A stretch of DNA of 64,000 nucleotides from Aegilops tauschii subsp. strangulata. Taxonomy: Eukaryota > Streptophyta > Magnoliopsida > Poales > Poaceae. A model generated the notes under the pieces. That model searched no databases. It was not told where the DNA came from and saw only the letters and a list, made by a program, of their open reading frames with translations. Made by a program: the position numbers and the translations under genes. Location of the stretch: the NCBI RefSeq assembly GCF_002575655.3, contig NC_053041.3, positions 371,797,054 through 371,861,053 on the forward strand. Reading direction: 5' to 3'. Of the stretch, positions 10,523 to 21,672 are shown piece by piece; the stretch's first letter is position 1, and each line of letters starts with the position of its first letter.

Positions 10523-12076
10523 ATGGCGGCCAAGAAAAAGTCCAGTGCTGCAACTCACCCGTCCACCTCGAAGGCCCCATTTGCACGCGGCCACCGATGA
10601 CGTGGGGGCTACGGGGATGCATGGGGACGTGGACGCTGTGGGGAACGTGGCCGGCGCAGGCAGCGTCGTCACCACTTCCCCTGCGGCCGAAACGGGAGCA
10701 GGAGGCACCGGAGAAGGACAACGCAACAGCATCCCAGTGGCCAGGCTCCACAATATGCGGGTGGAGAGATTATTCTGTCTCCGCTTCTCCACCCCACCGA
10801 AGGACGCAGCCGCAGCGATGGCGCTCGCTCTGGGGCTTACCGCAACACTCTGGCCACCCCCGCTGCGAGTGCGACTACAGGACACGCCCCACCGAGCCGA
10901 TGCGCCGAATGGGGTCGCCGATCCCCAAGTGCATCCACCTCGTCACCATGCCACCTGGGCGACTGGCTCACGGTGACGAGAGCACGGCGCCATCACTACC
11001 GGCACCGTCAGAAGCCAGGCGACGTCATGATCTGCGTCGTTGTCCATGCCGAGCACCGCTTCAGAGGCCATGGCATGGGCCCAACTCCTATTGATATTTC
11101 CGCCAGTGGCTAATCAGATGGATGAGTGGAGGGCCACCATTCAGAACTTGATTGGTTTCGCTAAGGCGGGAGGATCACAACGAGCAGGCCTGCCATGGCC
11201 TCCACACGGTGCAATCCCCTCCGCGGCAGCCAGCACAGGGTACGCAGCCAGAGCCATGCGACCAAGAACCCGATGACATATCGATGGATTCATCCGATCC
11301 TCGAGCACGTCGGACCGGTGACGAGTCCTGGAAGACAGGCGGAGGGAAGATGCGCGTGTCACATCGAACGATACTGCGAAACCCGCCACCAGTCTGATTG
11401 GCGCAACGGCCCCGATGTCGACAAGCCCGTGCCCGGTGAAGGCGGGTACCCGCCTTTTGAGGTTGGGTGCCCCACTTTCACTCGCGAGCTGTGGCAAGTC
11501 CGTTGGCCATCTGCTCGCATGTTCAAGCCAGAGATACCAGAAAAGTACGATGGAAGATTGAACCCGGCAGAGTTCTTGAGCATCTACACCATCGCCGTTC
11601 AAGCTGCCGGGGGAAAAGACAAGAAGGTATTCCCCATCTACTTCCCTTTGGCACTCAAGCCAAAAATGAGGTTGTGGCTGATGCACTTGCCAGAGAACTC
11701 CATATCGACCTGGGCTAACCTGTGCCATGAGTTTGTTGGCGCCTTCACGGGCGGCCATCAAGAACCAGGGTGGCCTGGCGACTTGCAGCTCCTCCCGCAG
11801 AAGGAAGGAGAAAGTTTGCGGAAGTACATGCAGAGGTTCAACCGGGTGCACAGGAACACTCCAAACATCCACCCTACAGTTGTGATAGATGCATTCCAGT
11901 CCAAGGTGCGCTACCACATGATAGGTTCCAAGATGAACGTCCGGTTGCCGAAGACTGTGAATGAGCTGTACACTCTGGTGGATAAGTGTGCCCGAGTAGA
12001 GGAGGGGAGGCGACTTCCCGGTGACGAAGATGGCGTCGACATTGAATCGGAGGACGACAACGACGCCGCCAATTAG
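10523..12076 (+). pseudogene. Tat-type gag, degenerate N-terminus with readable capsid domain
   Basis: A likely start codon (Met-Ala-Ala-Lys-Lys-Lys) at 10523 is followed after about 25 codons by a stop, and the next 600 bp change frame repeatedly. From about 11400 to the TAG at 12074-12076 the frame is open and shows the retrotransposon gag core: MFKPEIPEKYDGRLNPAEFL, then MRLWLMHLPENSISTWANLC and RKYMQRFNRVHRN, ending in an acidic tail. This is the capsid precursor. It leads into nucleocapsid and protease on the same strand. Confidence 0.7.
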
Positions 12077-12084
12077 AAGAAGAA

Positions 12085-13488
12085 GAACAAGAAATGAACA
12101 GGAAGCGCAAGGACAAAGAAGCGCTGGCTGTTTCCGCGTGCACTGATTGCCAGGAAGCCGCGGCTGCCGAGAAGGCCGGGAAGGCTGACGGGGCGTACTG
12201 CAAGATCCATCGTACTAATGGCCATGATCTTCAAGAGTGTCATTAGGTTGAGCAACTCGTCAAGAAGCAGAGGGCTGAGTACGGTAAGCGTGACAAAGAG
12301 AAAGACCAAGATGGTGTTGGCGGGAAAGGCCGGGGCGGCAGATGAGGTCGCCCTGGCAAGGCCCCTCAGTATCAAGGGAAACCTACCAGAGGCCGTGAGA
12401 ATAAGGAATGTGATGACGAGAGTGATGAAGGAGATGAAGAGGAAACCAGCGATCAGGAGTTCTAGAAAGCCACTAACGCCCTATGCATTGACGGAGGTGC
12501 ATCCTTGCACTCCTCTCACCGCCAGCTTAAACAGTGGGCGCGTGAGGTCAATGCCGTGGAGCCAGTGGCAGATTCTCGAAAACTGCTCAAGTGGTCCCGC
12601 ACGCCCATCATCTTTGATGAAGAGGATCACCCTGACCGCACCACCGCTGATAGGGTGTTTGCCGTTGATGGTCTCACCACCGATCCGCAACCTTAAGGTC
12701 ACAAAGATGTTGGTTGATGGCGGGGCTGGGTTTAATCTGATTTCTCCCAAAGTCATCAGCAAACTCCAGATAGCAGATGAAGAGCTCAAGATTACTGGTA
12801 CTTTCCAAGGGATCAGCCCCGGCAGGAGTCATCCTAAAGGGAAGATCACACTGCGAGTAACGTTCGAGGGGGAGTTAAACTACCGGGCTGAGAAGATCGT
12901 GTTTGATGTGGTTGACCTCCCCCTGCCATACAATGGAATCCTTGGTCGCCCATCCCTAGCAAAATTCATGGTGGCATCCCACTATGCCTACAACACTTTG
13001 AAGATGCCAGGGCCAATGGGCGTCATTTCCATTCCATCAGACAAGAAGGACGCAATCATATGCGTGGATAAGATGTACCGAGAAGCAATCGCTGTAGAGG
13101 CTGCGGAAGCTACCCCTCCCGCCAAGGAAAGCAAGAAAAATAGGAAAGCTAGTTAGGATGCCAACAAGGAATCCAAGAAGCGCGCCTCTTCAGAGTATGC
13201 TGCGCCTGTTGATGACTTGCCAGAGAACTCCAATAGCAAGAGATCCAAGGCTGCTGTCCTGGCAGGGCTGGTTGGCGCTGATGGTACATTTACTATCAGT
13301 GCTACCCTCGACGACAAATAGGAAAGTGCGCTCGTTACCTTCCTGCAGGCAAATGTCAATGTGTTTGCTTGGCAACCATCTGACATCCCTGGTGTTCCCA
13401 CGGAGGTAATCGAGTACCACCTTGCTGTCTGCCTGCATGCTCGGCCCGTCAAGCAGTAGGTCCCAAAGCAAGCTTTGGAGCGGCAGCA
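12085..13488 (+). pseudogene. Tat nucleocapsid/protease and start of RT
   Basis: The first part reads, in a second frame, YCKIHRTNGHDLQECH (a zinc-binding-like Cys/His motif) and CIDGGASLHSS. At about 12630-12690 the frame shifts and the aspartic protease follows, with LVDGGAGFNLISPKV as active-site strand (Asp-Gly-Gly, as expected for Tat instead of Asp-Ser-Gly) and a flap/second-strand region up to YNGILGRPSLAKF. Stop codons occur at 13154-13156, 13318-13320 and near 13457. The last part (FLQANVNVFAWQPSDIPGVP) is the usual run-in to RT. RT is then split at 13489 by the CACTA insertion. Confidence 0.72.
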
Positions 13489-14040
13489 CACTACAGGAAT
13501 CAGGAACTTTGCCGTCTGCCATGGCTGACGGCAAAGGGATGCCTGGTGGACGGCAAAGGCCTTTGCCGTCAGCCAGCAAATGGAAACACGTCCAGCTGAA
13601 CGAGCTACGACAAAGGGCACTTTGCCGTCTGCTGGCGGGCGGCAAAGATGCAAAGGTCTTTGCCGTCCGCCAGCAGACGACAAAGGACCTGGACGACACA
13701 CATGGCATCTTAGGGCCGTTAAGGGGTTAACGGTGTGCTTTGCCGTCTGCTAGTAGATGGCAAAGACCTTTGCATCTTTGTCGTCTGCCAGCGGACGGCA
13801 AAGTGCACAAATATGCCAGCCCAGATGCCCCCTAGGTAGCTGCCACGTGGCACGCTATGCTGTGTGCTGGTAGACGGCAAAGATGCCAAGGTCTTTGTCG
13901 TCTGCCGGCAGACGACAAAGCTGCCAAATAGGCCAACCTAGTGCGCCCCAGGTTGCATAGGTAGCTGCCACATGGCAGCTTTGCCGTCCGCTGGCTGATG
14001 GCAAAGCTCTTTGCCGTCTGCCAGCAGACGGCAAAGAGCC
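13489..14040 (+). repeat. CACTA subterminal palindromic repeats, left block
   Basis: There are about ten copies of CTTTGCCGTC(T/A/C)GC and its reverse complement GCAGACGGCAAAG, mostly arranged head to head so that each pair can fold into a short hairpin. Variants with GTCGTC for GCCGTC also occur. Such subterminal repeats are the transposase-binding region of CACTA elements. Confidence 0.8.
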
Positions 14041-14524
14041 TCTACAACCCCTGTTTTCTGTTTTTTCTTAAATTCATTCAATTTCACAGATATATATATA
14101 CACAATTGAAAATACTTTCAACAAGCATAACAACACATATACATACCAAATCATATCCCTACCATAAGGATATGATCATCCAACACATGTACATACCAAA
14201 TCAAAAGTCCATATGCAACATATATAGCTAGCCAACATATCCAACAACAAGCATACAATGGTTTCATCCATACATACATATATAGGTAACAAGTTTCACA
14301 TTGTTCATCCTACAAAATTAAAACAAAAAGGAAGCACAAGGAGAAGAGTAGACTCCATCCACGCAAGCTTCCTCATCGAAAGCAGATCTGCAAATTGGGA
14401 AAGAAGAAAGTTAGAAGAAGAAGAACAAGACTAGAAGAACAAGACTAGCTAGAAGAAGAAGAAGATTTTTTCTTCTCTTTCTTTTTCTCCTCTCATCTTC
14501 TTTATCTTCTTCTTCTTCTTCTAA

Positions 14525-15140
14525 CTAAGGTAGGTAAATGCCATTTTTTAGCTAAGCTAGGTAAAAATGCTAAGTGTAGGTCATTTTAGAGCTAAGCTAG
14601 GTAAATAGGTCATTTTGGAGCTTAGTAAGGTTATTATGTCATTTCGTGGAAAATAAGCTAAGTCTATGTCATTTTGGAGGTAACAAAGATTATCATGCCA
14701 TTTTTGACCTAAGTATGCTAAGTATGTCATAAATGAACTGAGGAAGCTAAGTATAGGTCATTTTTGAGCTAACCTAGGTAGTTATGCCATTTTTGACCTA
14801 AGTAAGCTAATTATATCATAAATGAACTTGGTAAGCTAAGTATAGATCATTATTGAGCTATCCTAAGTAGTTATGCCATTTTTTTAGCTAAATAAGCATA
14901 TTAAGTCATTTAGGAGGAAAAAATGCTAAGTATAGGTTATTTTATAGCTATCCTAGTTAAAGTATAGGTCAACTAAGCTTATTATGTCAATTTGGAGAAA
15001 AATAAGGTAAGTATAGGTCATTTTTGTGGTACCTAGGTGATGATGCCATTTTTGAGCCAACTTACGCAAGTATAGCTCATTTTTTTATCAACTTAGGTAA
15101 TTATTCCATTTAGGAGGAAAATAAGCTAAGTATGCATTTG
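14525..15140 (+). repeat. AT-rich minisatellite-like block in the CACTA
   Basis: Degenerate units combine GTAAGCTAAGTATAGGTCAT, TTTTGAGCTAACCTAGGTA and TTATGCCATTTTTGACCTA, repeated roughly every 55-65 bp. The block lies between the transposase relic and the left subterminal repeats. No coding frame. Confidence 0.6.
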
Positions 15141-15152
15141 TTAAGCAAAACA

Positions 15153-16343
15153 CTAGAGAAAATTTACCCTCATCACAACAAGTGCGATGAAGATCGCAAC
15201 TAATCTGTCATATTCATATTCTTCCCCGGATAGTTGGGCCCTGAAATTATCAACGTTAGGAAAATGCTCTTTCTTTGCATAATCTGTCCGGGGGGGGGGG
15301 GGATTGAGTGGAAAGACAAATACGGGCCAACAACTATATTGGGCTGCCGTCAGACCAAACACACTGAACCCATCTGTGCCAATGGTGACTCGAGGATGCC
15401 TTGGATCTGCCGCTTTGTCATCATGTAATGCATCGAAGCGCTTCCATGCTTCACCGTCTCATGTGTGCACCATCATCGGCTTCCCATCTGCATCCAGTTG
15501 GGTTCTTTTGCCCGTTTTGTGCCATGTCATCTGTCTGGCCGTCTCTTCGACCATGAAAAAACATTGATGTCTTGGTACGATTGGCATATACCAAAGAACA
15601 TTAATAGGGATTTTGGTTTGCGTCTTCTCACCCATACCGTTGTCTACCACAACATACCTGGATGACTTGGAAATGGGACGATAGTTCAAGTCCGCATACT
15701 GAGGCCTAAATAAGGCACATCCTTTCTGACAGGCATGTATCTTCTCACAGGGCATCTTAAGAGGACGGGGGATTTTGTCTGACTGGTACAGGTTTGCAGG
15801 TAGTACATGGCCTTTGGGTAGAAAACGTCCAAATACTGTCATCATCGCGTTGTAGTATTCTCTGACCAAGTTGAATTGAGCCTTCAGAGCCATTATTTGT
15901 GAGATGGCATCTAGTTGACAAAGCTCAGTGTGCTCGTGTAGAGGATGTTTTGAAGACTCCAACATTTCTTTGAAGGCCTTTGCAGATTCCTCCATCTCAT
16001 CGTCCGAGTCTCGGGCATCATCAAAGTCTTGCACCATGTCTTCCATCCCGGTACCATGCTCGTCGGTGCGACGACGAAGCACCTCAGCTCTGGCATGTTA
16101 GGCAGACTCGCCATGAAATGTCCACACCGTATAACCGGGCGTAAAACCCCTCTTTCGCATGTGTTTGCCCATTTCATCTTATGTTCTCTTGTGCCAATTG
16201 TTGCACCCGGCACAGGGGCACCAGGTTGACCTCTGGCCATTTGCAAATGCGGCTCTCAGAAACCCCTTGGTTTTTGTTAACCATTCAATGGTCATGTCTT
16301 TCTGACTAGTGCGACCGGTGTACATCCACGCACGATCACTCAT
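15153..16343 (-). pseudogene. TNP2-type CACTA transposase, N-terminal relic
   Basis: Starting at an ATG at 16343 (16 codons to WMY-GR-like MSDRAWMYTGR), the transposase-associated domain is readable: DMTIEWLTKTKGFLRAAFAN and WCPCAGCNN with its cysteines. The first frame ends at 16179. Another frame (16082-15459) continues with an acidic helix, the TNP2 pattern MPCEKIHACQKGCALFRPQY, and a late ARQMTWHKTGKR. A last piece (near 15360-15310) matches the YSCWPVFVFPLN pattern. The catalytic core that should follow is absent. Transposase normally binds the subterminal repeats and cuts at the termini. At least two frame changes and the deletion make this one inactive. Confidence 0.75.
15288..15302 (+). 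repeat. Poly-G run
   Basis: An uninterrupted run of about 13 G in the transposase relic. It is prone to length error in replication and sequencing. Confidence 0.8.
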
Positions 16344-16368
16344 CTTACCTAGATACTGGACACATAAG

Positions 16369-16373
<5 letters not shown>

Positions 16374-16410
<37 letters not shown>
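16374..16410 (+). repeat. (AT)n microsatellite
   Basis: About 18 AT dinucleotides just upstream (minus strand) of the transposase start. Confidence 0.9.
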
Positions 16411-16413
<3 letters not shown>

Positions 16414-16507
16414 AACATGTATATATTCATCAGTTAATGGAGTTTGTCACTTTTATTACGTCCATGCAACCTAGACGCTAATAGGTAAAGATAGGTCCTA
16501 ATCCCAT

Positions 16508-16722
16508 CCGAGTATGTGTAGATTGGGTTCATTTTCCCATGCTCTGCTCCGGATCGGACGCAAAATTTCGGCAGCACCTCCCTGCTGTTCTCCTGATACA
16601 CGTCTCGGCATTAAGCAGAGAGGATGTGTACCCGAAGAACAACAGGGAGGCACTGACAAAATTCTACATCGGATCCGGAGCAGAGCATATGGGAAAACGA
16701 ACCCAATCTGCACATACTCGGG
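16508..16722. repeat. Inverted repeat (hairpin), about 93-bp arms, in the CACTA
   Basis: The left arm starts CCGAGTATGTGTAGATTGGG and the right arm ends with its near reverse complement. The arms also pair through CATGCTCTGCTCCGGATC and through CACCTCCCTGCTGTTCT against AGAACAACAGGGAGGCA. The loop is about 25 nt. It lies just upstream of the transposase start on the minus strand. Confidence 0.7.
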
Positions 16723-17065
16723 CTGTCCATGGATAACGTTGGACAATTCGAAAGAATCACAGTTATAAATATGCAAATGCATGCATATTTATAGATGTAA
16801 CCCCCTTTCGAACGGGAGACGCATAGTGGTCACACATACTGATGATTGAAGACACCTATATCTAGCAAGTTTCATCGGCACAAAGACCGAAACACAGCAA
16901 ATGAAGGGGGGAGGAGGACATGTCATTTGTGCTCACCCACGAACGCAGGGGCCGAGCTCAACGAACACTAGACCCTCGCAGCAAAGAAAAATGCACATTT
17001 AAATCGAAAGATGAGTAACATAGCAATATTATTTTTTCCTTCAACCTAACTAAATATTTACAATA

Positions 17066-17563
17066 GGACGAGCGGGTTAGGGGGTTCGTCGGCGTCGATG
17101 GAACCCTAAATAGCAAGTATCATCGGTGTGAGATACATGTGGCGCTCGGCGTTGAACACTAGATCCACATCCCACAAGTGACGCCGGCGCCCGGCGTCCC
17201 CCGTGCAGCAATAGTTCTGGGGGCCGATGTTGGTCAAACACCTTGGTGAATTTGTCTGGCAGCCTCTGCGATGAGGATTAAAGCCAAGTTTTGAAACTTC
17301 AAACAACCAAACCGACTTGAGTCAGTTTGGGTGTTTCAAGTTTCAACACTTGGCATCGTCATTGCAGAGGCTGCAAGACAAATTCGCATAGGTGTTTGAC
17401 TGCCATCGACCCTGAGAACTGTTGCTGTGGGACGCCGGACGCCGACATCACTTGTGGGATGTGGATGTCGTCTTCGACACCGACGGCCACATGTATCTCG
17501 CACCGACGATACTTGCTATTTAGGGTTCCATCAACGTCGAGGAACCCCCTAACCCGCTCGTCC
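17066..17563. repeat. Long inverted repeat, about 240-bp arms, in the CACTA
   Basis: The left arm (17066-17312) starts GGACGAGCGGGTTAGGGGGT. The right arm (17325-17563) is its reverse complement with scattered mismatches and small indels (by eye, over 80% paired). The loop is only about 12 nt. Matching landmarks are GGAACCCTAAATAGCAAGTA, GAGATACATGTGG, CATCCACATCCCACAAGTGA and GCAGCCTCTGC. A transcript of either strand would form a long near-perfect hairpin. The source of the arm sequence is not recognised. Confidence 0.8.
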
Positions 17564-18075
17564 CCGGGCGCCCTCTGGTATGGCGACGCACAGTCGATGA
17601 TTCAGCACTCAGACCAGGGGATTCTAGGCATGGGCGACGGCGTCGGGACCCACTGGCTCCACCATCTATCCCCTCGGCGACCGGCGATCCACGTCCCTCT
17701 TCCTTTTTTCCTTTTTCCTCTTCTTCTACTACTTCTTCTTTTTTCAACTTCCTTCTTCTTCTAATTATCTAAACCTAAACCTAGCACTAACCTAATCCTA
17801 CCACTAACCTAAACCTATTAATAACACCTAAACCTAAACAACAAATAATAGTAGAAAAAAACAAACAAAAAGTTCACCTTGCCTCCGACGCTAGTGGAGG
17901 AGGCAGCGGGCGCCGGGGCGGGGAACCAAGGCGGCGGGGGCGGGGGGGGGGGGTGCCGGGGCAGGGCGGCGGGGCGGGGGCCGGCAGCGCGGGTGAGGTG
18001 AGGGCCGGGAGAGAGAGAGGGGGATAGAGAGAGGGGTGGGGCGCGGGCGCCGGCCCTATTTCAGTTAGGTCACAC

Positions 18076-18415
18076 TGTTTGCTGTCTGCTAGCAGATGAC
18101 AAAGAGTCTAGATAGTGGGGTGGGGCCGGGGGGAAACAGCCGTTAAAACGACCACTTTCTTTGCCGTCTGCTGGCTGACGGCAAAGAAAGTGGCCGTTAG
18201 GTCGTTCTCGTTAGTCCTCCACCCACCCTCTTTGCCGTCTGCTAGCAGACAACAAAGCTTCTATGCCGTCAGCTAGTAGACGGCAAAGAGCAGGCTGACG
18301 GCAAACACCTTCTTTGCTGTCCGCTCTTTCTTTGCCGTCAGCTTTCTTTAAGCTGATGGCAAAGACCTTCTTTGCCGTCAGCTAGCAGACGACAAAGATC
18401 CTGATTCCAGTAGTG
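18076..18415 (+). repeat. CACTA subterminal palindromic repeats, right block
   Basis: Same CTTTGCCGTC-type motif as the left block, in both orientations, running up to the terminus. Between 17565 and 18075 I see only a pyrimidine-rich tract, CCTAAACCTA-like repeats and a G-rich low-complexity stretch. Confidence 0.78.
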
Positions 18416-18418
18416 GCA

Positions 18419-19040
18419 GTTTATTGCCGAAGAGATCAAGAAACTTGAAGCAGCTGGTTTGGTCAGAGGAGTATTGCATCCAACATGGTTGGCAAATCCA
18501 GTGGTGGTGCACAAGGCGAATGGGAAATGGAGGCTTTGCATAGATTTCACAGATCTTAATAAAGCATGCCCGAAGGACCCATTCCCCTTGCCGCGCATCA
18601 ACCAGATTGTGGATTCCACCTCAGGGTGTGATCTGCTTTCCTTCATGGATGCATACTCCGGGTACGACCACATTTTCATGTCCAAGGAAGATGAAGAGAA
18701 GACTGCATTCATAACCCCACGCGGCACATACTATTTTGTACGGATGCCTTTTGGGTTGAAGAGCGCCCGGTCCACTTTTGCGAGAGCAGTACATATTGGC
18801 TTTGAGTCCCAGCTGCACATAAATATTGAAGCCTACATGGATGATATAGTGGTCAAAACCAAGGACAGATTGACTCTCATTCAGGACTTGGAAGAGACAT
18901 TTGCAAACCTACGCAAGATCAACTTGAAGCTGAACCCGGAGAAGTGTGTATTTGATGTTCCTTCCGGCAAGCTACTTGGCTTCTTTGTGTCCCACCGAGG
19001 GATAGAGGCCAACCCCGACAAGATCAAGGCTATTGAGTAG
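18419..19040 (+). pseudogene. Gypsy reverse transcriptase (Tat lineage), after the CACTA
   Basis: This is the continuation of the pol interrupted at 13488. Seen in order: fingers (WLANPVVVHKANGKWRLCID, FTDLNKACPKD-PFPLPRI), palm motif with MDAYSGY, RMPFGLKSARSTF, and the catalytic YMDDIVVKT box with both Asp present. Then come the thumb start and LGFFVSHRGIEANPDKIKAI. A TAG follows at 19038-19040. RT copies element RNA into cDNA in the virus-like particle. The core motifs are intact but flanking breaks prevent a full pol. Confidence 0.9.
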
Positions 19041-19664
19041 ATTCAAGCACCCAAGACAGTTAAAGACGTGAGGCGTTTGACTCGATGTGTTGCCGCGCTA
19101 AGACGGTTCATTTCCATGTCCGCCGAGTGCGCCCTGCCGTTCTTCAAAATCTTGAAGAAGGTAGGGCCCGTGGAGTGGACCCCGGAGGTAGACGTTGTGT
19201 TGCAAAATTTGAAGACCTATCTTTCCTCTGTTCCCACCTTAGTCGCTTCTAAACCACAAGAGCCGTTGTTGCTATACCTAGCGGCAACCAATCAAGTGGT
19301 TAGTGTAGCACTGGTGGCGCAGCAGGAACTAGATGAAGCAACAGCCGCAACCACCATCCCCTCTGGAGAGGAAAGCGAACTCATCCCGGCAAGACCAGAT
19401 GCAGATCAAAACAAGGAGGAGCGGGGCGACGGAGACAGTTCCAAGGTCACGGCAAGGAAGAAGGTGGTGCGGTGGCCAGTTTACTTCGTCTCCCTGCTGC
19501 AGGGGCTAGGTCGAGGTACTAGGCCTCAAGGAAACTACGCCACTACTTCCAAGCCCACGAGATCACGGTTGTCACCCGCTTCCCCTTGCAACGCGTACTT
19601 AGGAACCCTGAGGCCACTGGCAGAATTGTGGAATGGGCTTTGGAGTTATCCAGCTTTGGTTTGA
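19041..19664 (+). pseudogene. RT connection and first RNase H domain
   Basis: Beyond the stop the frame continues with TRCVAALRRFISMSAECALP and FKILKKVGPVEWTPEVDVVL, the RT thumb and connection, then a strand typical of the RT-linked RNase H (LLLYLAATNQVVSVALVAQQ). An Asp/Glu/Lys-rich insert follows. The frame shifts near 19580-19600 to that of the next domain. It is part of the same pol as the RT. Confidence 0.75.
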
Positions 19665-20452
19665 AGTTTGAGAGCACGTCAACTATTCAGAGCAGAGCAC
19701 TAGCGGAGTTTATTGCGGAGTGGGCGCCTACCCCTGATGAAGAAGTGCTGGAGACTGTTATCCCCGACAAGGAAGCGCCCCAAGAATGGATCATGTACTT
19801 TGATGGTGCCTTCTCCCTACAAGGTGCAGGAGTTGGTGTGCTTCTCGCTTCTCCCACTGGGGAGCACCTCAAATACGTGGTTCAAATGCACTTCCCCTTG
19901 GAGAAGGCTACCAACAACGCTGCAGAATATGAAGGACTCCTTGCCGGGCTCAGGATTGCAACAGAACTGGGAATCAAGAAGTTGACCATCCGTGTACATT
20001 CGCAACTTGTGGTAAGGCAAGTAAACAAGGATTATCAAAGCCCATTGATGGAGGCATACGCCGAGGAAGTGAGAAAGTTGGAGGAGCGCTTTGATGGATT
20101 GCAAACAGAGCACACGCGACATGTGGAAAACAGCATTGCTGATCATCTGTCAAAGTGTGCTGCGCAAAAACTCCGTGTGGAACCACGGGCTGTTGTTCTC
20201 CATCTGACTCAACCCTCCGTATCCCCGGCAACAGCCAGAAAGAGGAGGAAATTGGACTTCGGCAAGCCTCTCCCAGCAGAGCTTCCCGAAGCCCCCGGTA
20301 GAGAGCTTGGCGGGAACAACTCCCCTTTGTTCGGTGAGCAGCACCCTCCCGCCAAACTACCAATCTTTGCGGTTGAGGCATGCGCTCCCGTGAACGAGGA
20401 GTTGCCGCTAGTCCTCGTTGTCGAGCATCAGGCACTTGGGCACGGCACATAG
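19586..20452 (+). pseudogene. Second (archaeal-type) RNase H domain of the Tat pol
   Basis: The domain starts near PQEWIMYFDGAFS (first catalytic Asp). It contains TNNAAEYEGLLAGL with the catalytic Glu, and VHSQLVVRQVNKDY where Tat elements normally have Gly-Asp-Ser, so the third acidic residue is changed to His (codon at 19997-19999). A late Asp in NSIADHLSK is present. A second RNase H of this kind between RT and integrase is a hallmark of the Tat clade. The TAG at 20450-20452 ends the frame before integrase. Confidence 0.8.
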
Positions 20453-21672
20453 ACCATTTCCTCCAAACAGGAGAACTTCCTGAAGAGCAAGAAGAAGCTA
20501 AAAGTGTAGCCCGGAGGGCCAGTATGTATTAGTTCGTTGACGACACGCTATACAGAAGAAGGCCCAACAATGTGAAATTGAAGTGCATTTGCCGGGAAGA
20601 AGGAAAGGAACTGCTGGCAGAGATGCACAAGGGTATGTGTGACTCCTATATTAGATCAAGGGCCTTGGTTGGAAAAGCTTTTCGACAAGGTTTCTACTGG
20701 CCCACGACCCTCCAAGATGCAATTGAGCTAGTCACCAAGTGTGAAGCCTGCCAGTTCCACTCCAAGAATATACATAAGCCTGCTCAAGCTCTCCAAACGA
20801 TCCCTTTGTCTTGGTCATTTTCGGTCTGGGGGCTTGACATCTTGGGCCCCTTCCCCCGTGCTACCAGGGGCTTTGAATTCTTGTACGTTGCTATCAACAA
20901 GTTTACAAAGTGGCCGGAAGTGGATCCCATGAGGAAGGTGACCGCACAGTCAGCTATCAAGTTCTTGAAAGGATTGGTGTGCCGTTTCAGAGTACTCGCC
21001 AGAATCATCACTGACAATGGCACCCAATTCACAAGCCACACCTTCATGCAATACATTCATGCCCTCGGAAGCAAGATCACATTTGCCTCTATTGCCCATC
21101 CCAGAAGCAATGGACAAGCCGAGAGGGCAAACGCTGAAGTGCTGCGAGGTCTCAAGACAAGAACATTTCATAGGCTGCAGAAGTGTGCCACACGAAGGAT
21201 CGACGAGCTGTTGGTGGTTATTTGGTCCCTCCATACGACACCAAATCTAGCTACCGGCCAGACTCCCTTCTCCCTAGTCTATGGGGTGGAAACAGTGATC
21301 CCCACGGAACTCATATACGGATCACCTCGAGTACTTTCCTACAATGGAGTAGCACAAGAACAACACTGGCATGACGACGTTGTGCTACTTGAGGAGAACC
21401 GTCTCTGGGCTGCCACGCGTGCTGCATGCTACCAGCAAGCCCTGCGTCGCTATCACAGCCGCAAGGTTCATGCGCGGAGCTTTGAGGAAGGTGACCTTGT
21501 CCTTAGGTGTGTTCAGTCCGCCAAGGGTGCAAACAAGTTGACGCCAAAGCGGGAAGGCCCTTACCGGGTAGTACGAGTCGCCAGACCCGGCACAGTCCGT
21601 CTGGAGACCGGAGATGGCATTCAGTTGCAGTACTCATGGAACATTGAGCATCTCCGTAAGTTCTACCCGTAA
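20453..21672 (+). pseudogene. Tat-type integrase
   Basis: A stop near 20530 precedes a long open frame (20572-21672). The N-terminal zinc finger keeps the first His and the Cys pair (KCEACQF), but the second His is Tyr (MCDSYI). The catalytic core shows LDILGPFP (Asp), IITDNGTQFTS (Asp) and NGQAERANAEVLRG (Glu), i.e. a complete DDE set. The C-terminal region has FSLVYGVETVIPTEL and the EGPYRVVRV module. There is no chromodomain, as expected for Tat. Integrase inserts the cDNA. The last 214 bp recur at 30743-30956. Confidence 0.88.

Larger units (their letters stand above)
13489..18415 (-). mobile_element. CACTA (En/Spm) transposon, 4.9 kb, internally deleted
   Basis: The left end reads CACTACAGGAATCAGGA. 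The right end on the minus strand reads CACTACTGGAATCAGGA, a 17-bp inverted terminal match with one difference. The 3-bp target duplication gca is present at 13486-13488 and 18416-18418. Removing the element rejoins the Gypsy RT run-in (before) with the RT fingers (after). The transposase relic reads on the minus strand, so the element's 5' end is at 18415. The catalytic part of the transposase is gone and it could only move with help in trans. Confidence 0.93.

Noticed and set aside
17327..17764. 145-codon frame on the plus strand
   Set aside because: Runs through the right arm of the hairpin and a TTC/CTT-rich tract; no domain.
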